A stretch of 64,000 nt of DNA. Origin: Enoplolaimus lenunculus. Its lineage: Eukaryota > Nematoda > Enoplea > Enoplida > Thoracostomopsidae. The notes beneath the pieces are model-generated. The model was given only the letters and a program-made list of their open reading frames with translations. It did not search any database and was not told the origin of the DNA. The position numbers and the translations under genes are program-made. The stretch is taken from assembly GCA_030248215.1 (NCBI GenBank), contig JASANG010001367.1, forward strand, positions 161,852 to 225,851, written 5' to 3'. Shown here piece by piece: positions 22,201 to 33,958 of the stretch. Numbering within the stretch: the first letter of the stretch is position 1; each line of letters starts with the position of its first letter.

Positions 22201-25200
22201 TTTTAATATTTTTGTAAAATTTTTAGGGCCTGAAAAAAGTGTTAGAAAATTTAAATTGCGACAAGATGTTTTTTCAGAAAATGGTTACTTGAAAATTTTT
22301 TAATATTTTTTAAAGTTTAGGGTCTGAAAAAAGTGTAAAAAATTTAAATTGCGACACAATGTTTATTATTCAGAAAATGGTTTCTTGAAAGTTTTTTAAT
22401 ATTTTTGTAAAATTTTTAGGGCCTGAAAAAAGTGTTAGAAAATTTAAATTGCGACAAGATGTTTTTTCAGAAAATGGTTACTTGAAAATTTTTTAATATT
22501 TTTTAAAGTTTAGGGTCTGAAAAAAGTGTAAAAAATTTAAATTGCGACACAATGTTTATTATTCAGAAAATGGTTTCTTGAAAGTTTTTTAATATTTTTG
22601 TTTAATTTTTAGGGCCTGAAAAAAGTGTTATAAAATTTAAATTCCCCCACGATGTTATTTTCAGAAAATGGTTTCTTGAAAGTTTTTTAATATTTTTTAA
22701 ATTTTAGGGTCTAAAAAATGTTAGAAAATTTAAATTGCGACAAGATGTTTTTTCAGAAAATGGTTACTTGAAAATTTTTTAATAAAAGTTTAGGGTCTGA
22801 AAAAAAGTGTAAAAAATTTAAATTGCGACACAATGTTTATTATTCAGAAAATGGTTTCTTGAAAGTTTTTTTAATATTTTTTTAAAGTTTAGGGTCTGAA
22901 AAAAGTGTAAAAAATTTAAATTGCGACACAATGTTTTTATTCAGAAAATGGTTTCTTGAAAGTTTTTTAATGTTTTTTTTTAAAATTTAAGGGTCTGAAA
23001 TGCGATGCAATGCACACGAAGATGGCAAACGGTTATACGAAGATATATTTGTCAACTACAATAAATTGAGTCGACCGGTCGTTGATGAAGATCGCATGCC
23101 AATTACTGTTAGCTTTCGTATGATGCTATCACAATTGCTTGATGTGGTAAGCATGTTTCTTTGTTATAAAATAAGGGTCATGTTTAAGTATAAGGATGAG
23201 TCTATGGATCCGCAACCGCTCAGATGGTCGTAAAGGGGGCATTTACTCTCCTACGATCAGTCTTCATCCCCCCGCTGATCGAAATTTTTTCATGTGCATT
23301 AAAAAATTCTATGCAGGAAAATTTTCTTTACCCCCTTTCGAAATCTTCTTGCCTCTACGACTATTAGAATTCCTGCTTAAGGGGCTGATGGCCCAGTGCA
23401 GCGAAGCTTAAGCAAAAACCTACGAGACTAACCCTAAAGATAAGCGTATAAGCCTCTCAGTGTCCAGGTACCAGTCTCCCTTGTCTCTTAACGGGCTTGG
23501 GGAGCGTCAGCATTGGCCCAAATAAGGCTGAAAATTGTTTGAAATGTGTTTGTAGAACCATGATGTATAGTCGTGCAATATTCAACTGTGACAGCTCAAT
23601 AAACTTATTTTCGCAATTGCGTAAAGCACACTGTACTCCGGAGTAGACCAAATTTTTCCCACATATAACCCGTATCATGAAGACGTTCCGCTTTCCGTGC
23701 AAGCGCGTAGCCAACTCTCCTTGTTAGGAGGCTATTACAGCAGGGACATACAAAGGTTTTCGTTGACCGAATACAAGCGCGGTTAAAAATATTCTAGGGC
23801 GGGGCCAAAATTTTTCCAGTGGGGCTGAGCTACCCTGCCGGCCGCCGTCTCCTTTGGCGACGGGCTCATTTCTACCGCGACCATATTCAACATATTTATA
23901 GAACCATAACGGTTGTAATGTTTCAGAACGAGAAAGACCAAGTGGTCAAAACAACAGTATGGCTGGAACATGTAAGCTTTTAAGTTGCAGTTTCACGGTA
24001 GAATTACAGGTATTACTATTCTGGTTTCGGGTTTAAAAAGAATTGCAAACCTAAACCTATGCCTAGCATATAAGCTTAGAATAATTACAACAGCACGTTT
24101 ACATTAAACGCAATAATCGCTTAAAATGGTTAGGTTTCTGAAACCCTACTTATGTACAACTTAAGTACCTGCTACGTAATTATTTTTTGTTGTTTTTAAA
24201 AGCGTGTTTAAGTAAATATTTAAATCGCTGAGTAAATTTGATATATTGCAAATTAACCGTTCAGGCATACGACCTTGGTTTAATTGAAATTGTAGACTGA
24301 CGGAGCCGCCATCATCTAAATCAGAACTTTAACTTTCATGATTACGACAAAGGCACACATTTGGCGTTTATTTATTTTCGCTCGAAAATTTAAGTATTTA
24401 CTTAAGTCGCCGAATTAAGTAATTACTTAAGTATGACGTAAGCAAATACTTAAGTATGATTTTAGAAACCCAGCAAATATTATTTAGTAGTCCGGCGCGA
24501 CAACATCCTTGTTAAGTTACGCAATTTTTTGTATAAAATAGTTTTGCGGATACGTCGTCCGCTTGGATTCACTTTTTAAAATTGAGATCCTTTGACGCTT
24601 TGACGCGGCAGTAGCTTGTTTTTGTAGTAATCAATGTGGATGTTTACATAATTTCAGCGTTTGTGTTTCAGGAATGGATTGATAGTAAATTGTCTTGGGA
24701 TCCGCAGGAATACGACAATTTGAAATCGCTGTATGTTCCTAGTGATCAAGTATGGCTACCGGATACTGTATTGTACAACAAGTAAATATGAACCCAAAAT
24801 AGGTGCAGGAGCTTATTTTTGCTTCGAGAAATTTATGACGGCGGGGGGGCGGAATGGTAAAAGTTATGAAACGTAATTTTGTACTGTATGCTGTATGTGT
24901 CAATTTTCTGAGGGGAGAATTGTGTAGGGATCTTAGTATTTTATATCAAAAAATTTCGGACCATGGTTGGTACGCCTACCCCCTCAGATTCCACTAGTGC
25001 ACATCCCTCTGATAGTAGTAATTCAAATAGTATTAATATTTCTCTCGAAGTTTTTTTTGGCTGAAAACATTTCTATTTGTTGTCAAATTTCCCACCCTCA
25101 TTTGCTTTGTAAGGGATTTAACAACACATTGTGCTATTAATGGTATTTAACCAGCACGGTTGGATACAGGAGGGTGTGACATGTGACTTGTCGCTTCCCT

Positions 25201-28200
25201 CTCTTTATTCAAAAAATTACTAAAGCTTTATTTCCGGAGTCTGAATCTATATTCTAGACGAATGCCATTGTATCCGTATCGTTGTTGAAAAGGATAATTG
25301 TGCGTTTCAGTCATTTTTCAGCGGAACATTTTTGAAATTAACATCTCGGCAAAATCTCAGTTTTATCTTCATAATTCACACTCAGATTTTGCATCTTTGC
25401 CGCGATATACCCGAAGCCAGCAGCCTTTCTGACAAATTTCGATTCCATTAATGACCAGCGGAATTTTTCCGGACTTTGGCAAAAAAATCGAACTGAGGCT
25501 ATTAGCTCATTCTAAATTAGGTTTTGACCTCGAAATTACCGAAGGTAAACATGACCGGTTTGGTGATTATTTCAGTGCCGACGGTCACTATCAAATCAAT
25601 GGACCCAGTAAAGCGACAATCCATTATACAGGCAGGGTCGTATGGCGTCCGGCTGGCGTATTTCAGAGTTTATGCGAAATGGACGTTGAGTATTTTCCGT
25701 TCGATGAACAAGAATGTCTTATGAAATTTGGTACGTTTTTTTGCTGCACGTCAATCTTGGTTTACTTACTGTATTTGGCTTGAGAAAATGGTCTGTTCGA
25801 AGGACAAAGCAGAACTTAAGACTAATGCAACTTTCACAATATCATGTGTACACCAGGTAACATTTCAAAGAGTAGTGTGCTGGACACTGAAGCCTTTTTT
25901 AGTTTCATTGCCAAGCAAACACCAGGTAACTTTTGAAAAAGTAGTGTGCTGAAACGCTGAAGCTTTTTTAATTTCATAGACACTGTAGTGCAAATACCTT
26001 CAGTGTTCCTTATTGTGAAGCCTAAAAAGTTACGGTAGCCAGCACACAGAATGGCTCCAGTGTGCTGGACACAGAAGCTTTTTGGCTTCGGTGTCCATCA
26101 CACTACCAATCAACAAAAGTTACCTGGTGTACGCATGATATATGGAATTTGCACAAGCGATTTAAAAATGAGCGAATGCTATGCACCAAATTTTTTTAAG
26201 CGTATGTTTCCTATTTTCGCAGGTACAACTGTGTACAATTGTTTCAAAAGTCATACTTTGCAGTAAAATTGCAATCTCTCCCCCCAACTTGGCTCTTAAA
26301 ATATGTTTATTACCCTGTAATCTGCATCGGGAACAGTCGGTAATTATAAAAAGCTTTTGTAAACTGGCCAATGGACCGAAACGAGCCAAGTCAGAAATCT
26401 GCGTCCGCTCCGGCGAAAAATGAACCTCCGGTCAAGGCAAAATTTGTTGACCATTAATTCTGGCTTTTATTTTTGTCATCTTCAGTTGAACCCTTGTGAT
26501 AAACATAAACAATATTATAGGTTCGTGGACGCATCATTACAGAGAAGTCGATTTACGACCGACCAATGAAATTGATATGTTGAACGAAGAAACATCGTTT
26601 GACGCAAACGATCAACTAATCAGATCGCACGAAATCCTGAACGCAGTTGATATGAGCTTGTTTCAACCAAACGCTGAATGGGAAATTATGCAAGCTTCTG
26701 GTGAGTTTAAGTATGGGCGCCCCCCAAATGTTGACAGAAATTTTGCCAGCGAAGTAATCCGGACCAGAGCTGTAAATGGGTTAGGATTTTATACCCGCGC
26801 TACGTTCCGCGGAATTTTTATTTTTTTACCCGCAGGTGTGCCCGCACAAAATTTCTTTACCCGTTACAACGTCTTTACCCGGTCTTATTTTTTCTTCTGC
26901 GTTCAATACATTTGTATAATTTTACAGTGCATTTAACGTTATTCATTAACTGTTTCTCAATAATACGGTAAAACAGTTTGAAAGTTTAAGTTTTTCTAAA
27001 TTATCTGGTTTCAAGTTTGTTATCAAAATTTTAGGCGGGTAAAGAATCACAAAGTTATTTACCTGCACTTTGAAATTCTTTACCTGCGGGTATACCCGCG
27101 TCAAAATTTTCTTACCTGTCCCTCGTTTTACCTGCGGGTACCCGCGGTTAGCTTTGAGTCAGAAGCCAAATTTTTATATTTTAATAATTTGTAAGACAGC
27201 AAAGTTTTCCATTCTACGTTTATGCAAAATTACACAATTTTAAAATGGAAAGAGAAAATTGTCTGAATTTTGTTGACATATTTTCAAAAAAGTGATTTTT
27301 TCTATAATCATATTTGCATAACCAAGCCCGAATGATTTATGACGAACCTTCTTAACCATTGAAACCTGGTTCGATTTGAACGAAACGCAACTAATAAACC
27401 AGTTTGCTCCTGGTGCCCATGTTACTTTTAAGCCCGTCCCGTTTTTTGTATGCACTGCTAAAATATAAATAGGATTCGGCTTTATACTATGTTTTCCTTA
27501 GGTTTTAGCTTAGGCTTAGGATTAACACATATTTTGTAGGTTTTGGCGTAAGCTTAGGTTTAGGAAAATGCTTAATCTTGAGTTACGACACTGAGAGTAA
27601 TAATATTCACCGACCCCGGCATGATTGACTAATTATGTTTCGGGACCAGTCGTTTTCTATTAAAAATCGAGTACTTTAACCATTGTTTTTATATCTCAAA
27701 GTGTATAACGTTGTTATGTTTTCTGCGTAATATTTTTTTGCTTCTGCGGTTTTGGATTTTTAGCTAAAATTTATCACTCCATACAGATTATTTTAATTTT
27801 AGGGTCTCGTAATATTCGATTCTACGCTGATACAGGGTCATCTGAAGCGTTTGTTGATATTACGTACAAACTTGTAATTAGGCGAAAACCATTTTTCTAC
27901 TCGATATTCTTAGTAGTGCCGTCGGTATCAATATCGTTTCTCAGGTAAAAGCATTGAGTGACATGCGTCAAAGGATCAACTGAATATTAACCGTTTCTCA
28001 CATTGAGTTGCCTATAGGCAACTTTAGCGCAGTGTATATACGTTAAATAATATATATCGCGCCGTGTTTAACAATTGCAACACGTATACATGGTACTAAA
28101 TCGCCACAAGACGTGAGAGCCCCCTCGGGCTCGAGCGTCAAGCTCCTATAGCTGAGTGGTGACGGTATACGCCTCCGACTCCAGTCATCGGAGTTCGAAT

Positions 28201-31200
28201 CCTAGCATAAAAGTAGGTCTCAAGGAAAATAGAAAATATTCATGTGAAAAAGGGTTAAATTGACAAGAACGCGGACTACCACAATGCAATTTTGAGATGC
28301 ATTGCAAAAAGTTACGAAACCAATTTGTGTTTGATATTTACGCCCATGTAAACATCAAGGGCGAAACGTTTTTCTGTGGGTCTAGAATAGAGTAAGCTTA
28401 AGCTTTAGACTAATTTTTTGCTTGGCTTAGGCTTAGACTTAGGTTTAGACTTAGGCTTAGGAATATGCTCATTTTTACGCTGGATGACTTTATACAGCAA
28501 GAGTGTGCAAAACTGGGTACGTTCTTATGTGCGCTAAATTTAGCCAGTTTTGCACACTCTTGTGTCAATCATCAACTCTTGCATATGCGAATATATCTTT
28601 TATTGTTGCTAAAAACATTTAAAATCTACGAAACTGAAATTTGAGTAGAAAATAGTTTTTTTTTGTTTCAGTATTCTTGTATTCTATCTTCCTGCGGATA
28701 GCGGTGAAAAGATGACGCTATGCGTTTCAATTTTGATGTCACTTGCGATATTTTTTCTACTTCTTGTGGACTTGATCCCATCGACAAATTTGGTTATTCC
28801 GCTAATTGGAAAGTATCTGTTGTTTACGATTACGCTCGTTACACTGTCCACTATTGTGACTGTGATTAATTATGGTCATTTCTGGCGGCCGGAACGACCG
28901 GAATTTTGGAGACATTTTGCGGTATGTTTAAGCCAACCATGGGGCAGCGCATATTCCCCTTTGAAACATTTTGATTGGTATAAACAGCAGCCATATATAT
29001 GACATACTTAATTTAGGCAATCCTGTGTATATACAAGCGGATTCAGAGGGAGGCGGGGATCGTACGCCCCCGTCACAAATTTTCTTGTGTTAAAACGGTA
29101 AAGTACCTTACAATTTTTCTCCTCAGAAAATTTTGTGTAAAAAACATTTTTTCTCACAGTTTTTTTGTGATAAAATGGTAAGGTCCCTACCTTAAAATTT
29201 TGCACCCTCAGAAAATTTTTTGGTGATATAATAATTACGACCCTCCCTACGTTACAATTTTTGCGTTTCATAACATTTGCCAGCCCGTCCCCCCCGTCAG
29301 AACTTTCTGGATTGGCCTCTGCATGTATATCATTGTATGTTCGTCAAAATTCTTGTGCTTATCTCCTAGCCACATGAGATATGATATATGCATATTATAA
29401 CTAAATATGTATTAGATATGATTTTAGAATAAACGTGACTTTCTCTAAACCCTTTAAAGGTTACACCGATCGAAAACCATACAAATATATTTTTACCCTT
29501 TTCCGATTAATTTTTTTCGCACCAGTTTAGTATATTTTAAAATTTCAGGCAACCTCTGACCAGCAATACCTACCGCCTACCACTACTGAAATATCACCAC
29601 GAGTTCGTAAAGTGTTCCTCGAATTCCTTCCATGGCTACTGCGTATGTCGAGACCAGAATTTGGCACGCGGCAGCATCGGCCAGGACCCGACAGCCTGGG
29701 TCGTAAGAGATCAAAACAACCAAAGAATGTTTTGCCGGAACCTCAATGGAAACGTTGGAATATTGACAGCACCGCAGTTTGTAACGATGTTTGGGACATG
29801 TGTCAAGTATTAATTTTCTCGAGTAATTTATTTAGGCTGTTTGGCCCATGTATAGAACAGGGCCGAAACTGTAGTATAACCATATTCCTGGGCCTAAGCC
29901 TAAGCCTAAGCGTATAGATGAGCCTATTCCTAAAGCATAAGCTTAAGCCTAAGCAAAAAAATTAGTTTAAAGCTTAAACTTACTCTATTATAGCCCTTCT
30001 GAAAACGATCCGGCCTTGTTCTGTACATGGACCGGCTGTTTATATTTACTTATACTTAGGTTCAGGCTTATTTTTTTAATTAAAGTACGCTAGACAGGGA
30101 GAAACCGGAATTCCGGATCTCAACGAGTAATCTGGTACCTTTCCGTTTATTTGGTTTCAGTATTAAATCCGGTACTTTTTTCACCGGATGTTCCGGAATT
30201 GTTGGTGTAGAAATTTTTAAGCTTCAAAATTTAAATTTAGAATTTGGTTTAACAATTTTCTTATGTTTTAACTCATTAGTAGAACCACAACGCTAGCTAA
30301 ATCTAAGAATGTCACATATGTGTGAACTAAAGATATGTGCATCAATTTAACAAGCATCATCGTACGATGTCGGTGACAAAAGCATCACATGTCGATATTT
30401 TCGATTATAAATTGCCCAAATTGTGCTAAAAATGTCTTTATTTTTCACAATCCGGTTCCGCTACAAAATCCGGTATTACTTTCCGCTTCGCTTTCTCGAT
30501 GCTTATTTTGTGTCAGCTATTTTTGTGAACGTTTTCAGTTGATAGCTCCAAAACAGCACCCCTTCGAAATTATTGAAGCTCTAGGAAAGGACATTGTTTC
30601 GGTGTATACCGTTCTTGATGAGGTTAAACCGGCTAACAAACTTTCTGAGCGAAGCGACCAAGAAGCCAGGGCGAGCGAGTTTCATTGCATTACCCTTTAT
30701 TCGTAAGCGAAACTTTATTCTTGCTGGCGACTTAAGGATTGTTTGCGACCCTCCTTAACTTTCTAAGTGGGGTTGACTGACACAACACACCTGGTCCCGC
30801 ATGCCTATGATGTACTACGGCTTATATTGCATTTCAGCTAAAAATCGCCAGTTTACATACAGCGCTCGCCGAAAATACACCAACTTTATCGAAACGGACT
30901 ATATACTACTCGCCGAGTACTCAACTCAAATGCGGATCCCAAAGGTTTTTGATTTGCCGACAGCTTAAACCAAAGACAACCATGACACAATCTACGGCGT
31001 TCAGTGCTGCGGAATTAAGATATGTACAACGTGAAATATTGTACATTGGTGAACAAATTCGAAGACTCTACCGTGCGCAAGAGGTCGGTATGGCTCCTTA
31101 TGCCCTACACTGTAAAAAAATGGTGAGTCAGATTGACTCTCTACGAAATAGGCTCTACGGGACTACACAAACTGAGTCAAATTTTCCTCCGCCAGAGTCA

Positions 31201-32884
31201 TATTGTTTGACTCCGCCAGAGTCAAACTAGACTCACTTAGTCACACATTTGACTCTGGCAGAGTCGAATTTGATTCAGTTTGTGTTGTTCCGTAGTGCCT
31301 ATTTCGGAAACAGTCAATTTCGCTCACCATTTACTGAAGTGTATCCTCGCATATCCTTAGGCTTTGACTCAAACTTAGCGTTCAGTTTCAGAAGTCTTCT
31401 CTAATCCAAAGACTGACCTTATGCCCAAAAGTCTTTACCTAAATCTAAGCCTTAGCCTAAGTCAAAGATCCAGCCTTCTGAAACCTAAGCATAACCTGAA
31501 GCCTGAACCTAAATCTATGGTCAAGCGTTAACCTTATAAATGTGGTGAAGAAAGCGTACAAGGGTCAATACTTCGTGGAGTATAATTATTTGTATCATCA
31601 TGAAAAACCGCAGTATTATTTGAAATTTGTTTATATTCCTGGAAAATCAAATAAATTAACCATAAACAAACACTTTCTCGCATACGTCCGACGTTCCCGT
31701 CGAGTCATCCGAAGTATAGCGCTACCCTAAGAATGCTATAATTGACCAATGTTACTTTAAGGGACGTAACAGTATATTAAGCGTATTCCTAAGCCTAAAA
31801 CTAAGCCTAAGCGTTGCTGCAAAAATGTGTTCCTAAGCCTAAGCTTAAGCCTAAGCAAAAAAATGTCATCTAGAATCTGAACCTACTCTTTTATGGACCC
31901 ACCGGAAACCTGGACGCCGCTTAAAGTAATATGGGGCCATACGGACAGCCGCTTAAAGTAATATGGGGCAAAAAACGTAATCTAGAATCTAAACCTACTC
32001 TTTTATGAACCCAACAGAAACCTGGACGCCCCTTAAAGTAACATGGGGCCATATGGTCAGCCCCTTAAAGTAACATGGAGCCATATGGTCAGCCCCTTAA
32101 AGTAACATGGGGCCAAAAAATGTAATCTAGAATCTAAACCTACTGTTTTTGGAGCCACCAGAAACCTGTACGCCCCTTAAAGTAACATGACTTTTTTATG
32201 GATCCACCAGAAACCTGGACACCCCTTAAAGTAACACGGGGCCATATGGTCAGCCCCTTAAAGTAACATGGGGCCATATGGTCAGCCCCTTGAAGTAACA
32301 TGGGGCCAAAAAATGTAATCTAGAATCTAAACCTACTCTTCTATGGACCCACCAGAAAACTGGACGCCCCTTAAAGTAACATGGGGCCTACGGCCAGCCC
32401 CCTTAAAGTAATATGGGGCAAAAAATGTAATCTCTAGAATCTAAACATACTCTTTTATGGACCCACCAGAAACCTGGACGGCCCTCATGACTTTTTTATG
32501 GATCCACCAGAAACCTGGACGCCCCTTAAAGTAACATGAGACCATATGGTCAGCCCCTTAAAGTAACATGGGGCCAAAAAATATAATCTAGAATCTGAAC
32601 CTACTCTTTTATGGATCCACCAGAAACCTGGACGCCCCTTAAAGTAACATGGGGCCATATGGTCAGCCCCTTAAAGTAACATGGGGCCATATCATTTATA
32701 TTTTCAGATCGATGACGACTACCGGTATATTGCAACGGTAGTAGATCGACTATTTTTGACGCTATTTACCATTGCAACATTGGTCGGCACATTGCGTATA
32801 TTACTCGATGCACCAACACTGTTTGAAAATGCAGTTCCGATTAATAAGATGACTAGCGCAACACTGAATGCATATTCAAATTAA
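19225..32884 (+). CDS. Nicotinic acetylcholine receptor subunit, non-alpha type
   Basis: Eleven exons: 19225-19288, 22992-23146, 23927-23971, 24672-24781, 25576-25730, 26521-26700, 27803-27944, 28672-28921, 29549-29806, 30838-31083 and 32708-32884, joining in phase to about 593 residues. Exon 1 is a signal peptide ([20 protein letters not shown]). The 45- and 110-nt exons have the classic sizes for this family. The Cys-loop [15 protein letters not shown], loop [10 protein letters not shown], loop B SWT, TM2 with GEK at its inner end (cation-selective), TM3 and TM4 ([11 protein letters not shown]) are all visible. Loop C lacks the vicinal cysteines, so it is a structural, non-alpha subunit of a postsynaptic ACh-gated channel. 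The segment between loops B and C is longer than usual. Donors at 29807 (GTATTA) and 31084 (GTCGGT) are weak; the second is fixed by alignment to the sister gene. Close to the unc-29/lev-1 sort by lacking loop-C cysteines, but orthology is not claimed. Confidence 0.9.
19985..20235. repeat. CCGTC/GACGG-rich element (family O)
   Basis: Words GTCCGGCGACG, CCGTCCGCAACAGTCC and related strings resemble the tandem array at 10736-10925 in the opposite sense. It is probably a worn mobile element in receptor intron 1. Confidence 0.45.
20323..20959 (+). mobile_element. MITE family A interrupted by family D
   Basis: Ends GGCCAATGTAAAGAACAGG and GATCTTTACATGGGCC. The GCCTAA core is split by the family D element at 20354-20790, so D moved after A settled. 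Confidence 0.85.
20354..20790. mobile_element. MITE family D nested in family A
   Basis: Inverted ends CTGTATTGACCCGAATAAG and CTTATTCGGGTCACTACAG, flanked by TA. TA duplication suggests Tc1/mariner-type mobility. Confidence 0.85.
21189..22991. repeat. AT-rich satellite of about 98 bp in receptor intron 1
   Basis: About 19 units of 90-98 bp. Each holds TTTAAATTcccACACGATG or a GCGACAcAATG variant, then TTTTCAGAAAATGG, CTTGAAAGTTTTTTAAT and TTTTAGGGTCTGAAAAA. The last unit runs into exon 2: its TTTAAGGGTCTGAAA supplies the acceptor and the first bases of the exon. Confidence 0.95.
22065..22643. repeat. 193-bp higher-order repeat, three copies
   Basis: GCGACAAGATG starts at 22065, 22258 and 22451, exactly 193 bp apart. 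Each block pairs an 'aagatg' unit with an 'acaatg' unit and copies are almost identical, indicating recent local amplification within the older array. Confidence 0.85.
23740..23870. mobile_element. MITE family C, worn
   Basis: AATTTTTCCAGTGGGGCTGAG and CTTTGGCGACGGGCTC match the family right half; it lies about 55 bp before exon 3 of the receptor gene. Confidence 0.55.
24829..25005. mobile_element. MITE family F
   Basis: Contains AAAAGTTATGAAACG and CAATTTTCTGAGG, with a G-run at the left and GGTACGCCTACCCCCTC at the right, as in copies at 29038, 48530 and 58935. Confidence 0.6.
25848..26143. mobile_element. Foldback element family M
   Basis: TACACCAGGTAACATTTC at the left and AAAGTTACCTGGTGTACGC at the right are inverted. 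The interior repeats GTGCTGGACACTGAAGC in both orientations. A related copy is at 63306-63418. Confidence 0.75.
27412..27612 (-). mobile_element. MITE family B, degraded
   Basis: GCCCATGTTACTTTTAAGC start, TTAGGCTTAGG core and a worn end AGAGTAATAATATTCACC. Confidence 0.6.
27989..28257 (+). mobile_element. TIR element carrying a tRNA-like domain (family J)
   Basis: Ends AACCGTTTCTCACATTG and CATGTGAAAAAGGGTT are imperfect inverted repeats. A palindrome AGTTGCCTATAGGCAACT sits at the left. From 28142 to 28212 an A-box-like TAGCTGAGTGGTGACGG and a B-box-like GAGTTCGAATCC resemble a tRNA gene. The second copy is at 34924-35177. Confidence 0.75.
28341..28495 (-). mobile_element. MITE family A, truncated
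   Basis: Starts CGCCCATGTAAACATCAAGG with TTTTCTGTGGGTCTAGAATAG and a TTAGGC core; the other end is lost where the inverted repeat at 28499 begins. Confidence 0.7.
28499..28561. repeat. 18-bp perfect inverted repeat
   Basis: AAGAGTGTGCAAAACTGG at 28499-28516 and its exact complement at 28544-28561, with a 27-bp spacer. It could form a hairpin in receptor intron 7. Confidence 0.9.
29038..29325. mobile_element. MITE family F
   Basis: GCGGATTCAGAGGGAGG at the left, CGTACGCCCCCGTCAC next, repeated AAAATGGTAAGGTCCCTAC strings, and TTTCTGGATTGGCC at the right. Confidence 0.65.
29843..30033 (+). mobile_element. MITE family A2 with 8-bp target duplication
   Basis: GGCCCATGTATAGAACAGGG to CCTTGTTCTGTACATGGACC with GCCTAA repeats, flanked by GGCTGTTT at 29835-29842 and 30034-30041. 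It inserted 36 bp after a receptor exon. Confidence 0.9.
31108..31341. mobile_element. MITE family G just after a receptor donor site
   Basis: Ends CACTGTAAAAAAATGGTGAG and CTCACCATTTACTGAAGTG. It starts 24 bp after the inferred exon end at 31083 and brings a strong in-frame GTGAGT donor. Confidence 0.85.
31743..31937 (+). mobile_element. MITE family B
   Basis: TGACCAATGTTACTTTAAGG to CTTAAAGTAATATGGGGCC with GCCTAA repeats; its right end seeds the array that follows. Confidence 0.8.
31930..32690. repeat. Tandem array built from family B ends, next to the TM4 exon
   Basis: Units CCCCTTAAAGTAACATGGGG plus CCATATGGTCAG (about 32 bp) alternate with longer units adding AATCTAGAATCTAAACC and CCACCAGAAACCTGGACG. 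The last GGGGCCATAT lies 17 bp before the acceptor of the final receptor exon (32708). Confidence 0.9.
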
Positions 32885-33012
32885 CTGTTCGTAGCGTTGT
32901 GGTACGGAAGTTTTGCGCAATCTGCGCGTTCTTGGCTTCGATCCCTATTGGTACTTCAACATGGCGTACTAATGTGAATACGGTCGGCATTCCTTGGAAC
33001 GCTTTTCAATGT

Positions 33013-33297
33013 TCGTGGTTAGAACAGTGCCAAAACAGTAGTATAAGCATATTCTTAAGCCTAAGCCTAAGTAGTATAAGCATATTCTTAAGCCTAAGCC
33101 TAAGTAGTATAAGCATATTCTTAAGCCTAAGCCTAAGTAGTATAAGCATATTCTTAAGCCTAAGCCTAGGCCTAAGCGTATGGATGAGCCTATTCCTAAG
33201 CCTAAGCCTAAGCCTAAGCAAACAATAGGCTAAAGCTTAAACTGGCTCTATTATATCCCCTCCGGAAACGATCCGGCCCTGTTCTATGCAGGGGCCG
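33013..33297 (+). mobile_element. MITE family A2 with internal 33-bp expansion
   Basis: Left part TTAGAACAGTGCCAAAACAG, right end CGGCCCTGTTCTATGCAGGG. Between 33043 and 33165 a 33-bp unit, AGTATAAGCATATTC plus GCCTAA units, repeats four times. Confidence 0.8.
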
Positions 33298-33517
33298 TCG
33301 TTACCAAAACAATCTCAATCTCTAATGTTATAATGAAACTCGCACGTTGTGCCTAGTCTAATTAACTTTCTTAAACTACTTCGTGGCCGGAATATATGCT
33401 TATATTTGGCAAAACTCCAAAAATATCTCAGATCGCGAGCCACAAAATAACATTTAGAACCCAAATCAGGAAAGCCACACGACGCCGCTTGCTGCCGAAC
33501 GCCACCGCATGCTGCTA

Positions 33518-33958
33518 CTGTAGTGACCCGAATAAGAGGGGGAGAGACTGATATTTATTTGGCGTCTCCATATTGTTCCCCCTGTTATTTGGTTACGGAC
33601 TGTTATTTATTTTTAACCAGCCCACCGCCACCCTTCGTTACTGGTTTATATCCGGTATTGCAACTATCCGTTGAATTAAACATTTTTGCCTTGCATAAAA
33701 AGCTTGAGCGACAATAAAAGGTTATACTTAGGAATCTACGTTCAAAATTTAAGTATACTTTAAAGTTTCGAATTCAACTTAATTTGGTCCTGGAGTCATT
33801 TATGCACTACTATTACGGATACTTGATATTTATTTGCTCTAATTAGGGTTTAGGGACTCTATCCGCTTCTGGACTCTTATTAGGAATGCGGACTCCTATG
33901 GATTGGGACTTAAATAGGGCCCACCTCGTATAACGCTTTTTTATTCGGGTCACTACAG
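33518..33958. mobile_element. MITE family D, best-preserved copy
   Basis: Inverted ends CTGTAGTGACCCGAATAA and TTATTCGGGTCACTACAG, flanked by TA on each side. Confidence 0.9.

Noticed and set aside
30389-30706. Open frame including [15 protein letters not shown] after TTTTCAG
   Set aside because: It could be spliced as an extra receptor loop exon, but the flanking exons already join in phase and the sequence does not match the receptor loop; left out for lack of support.
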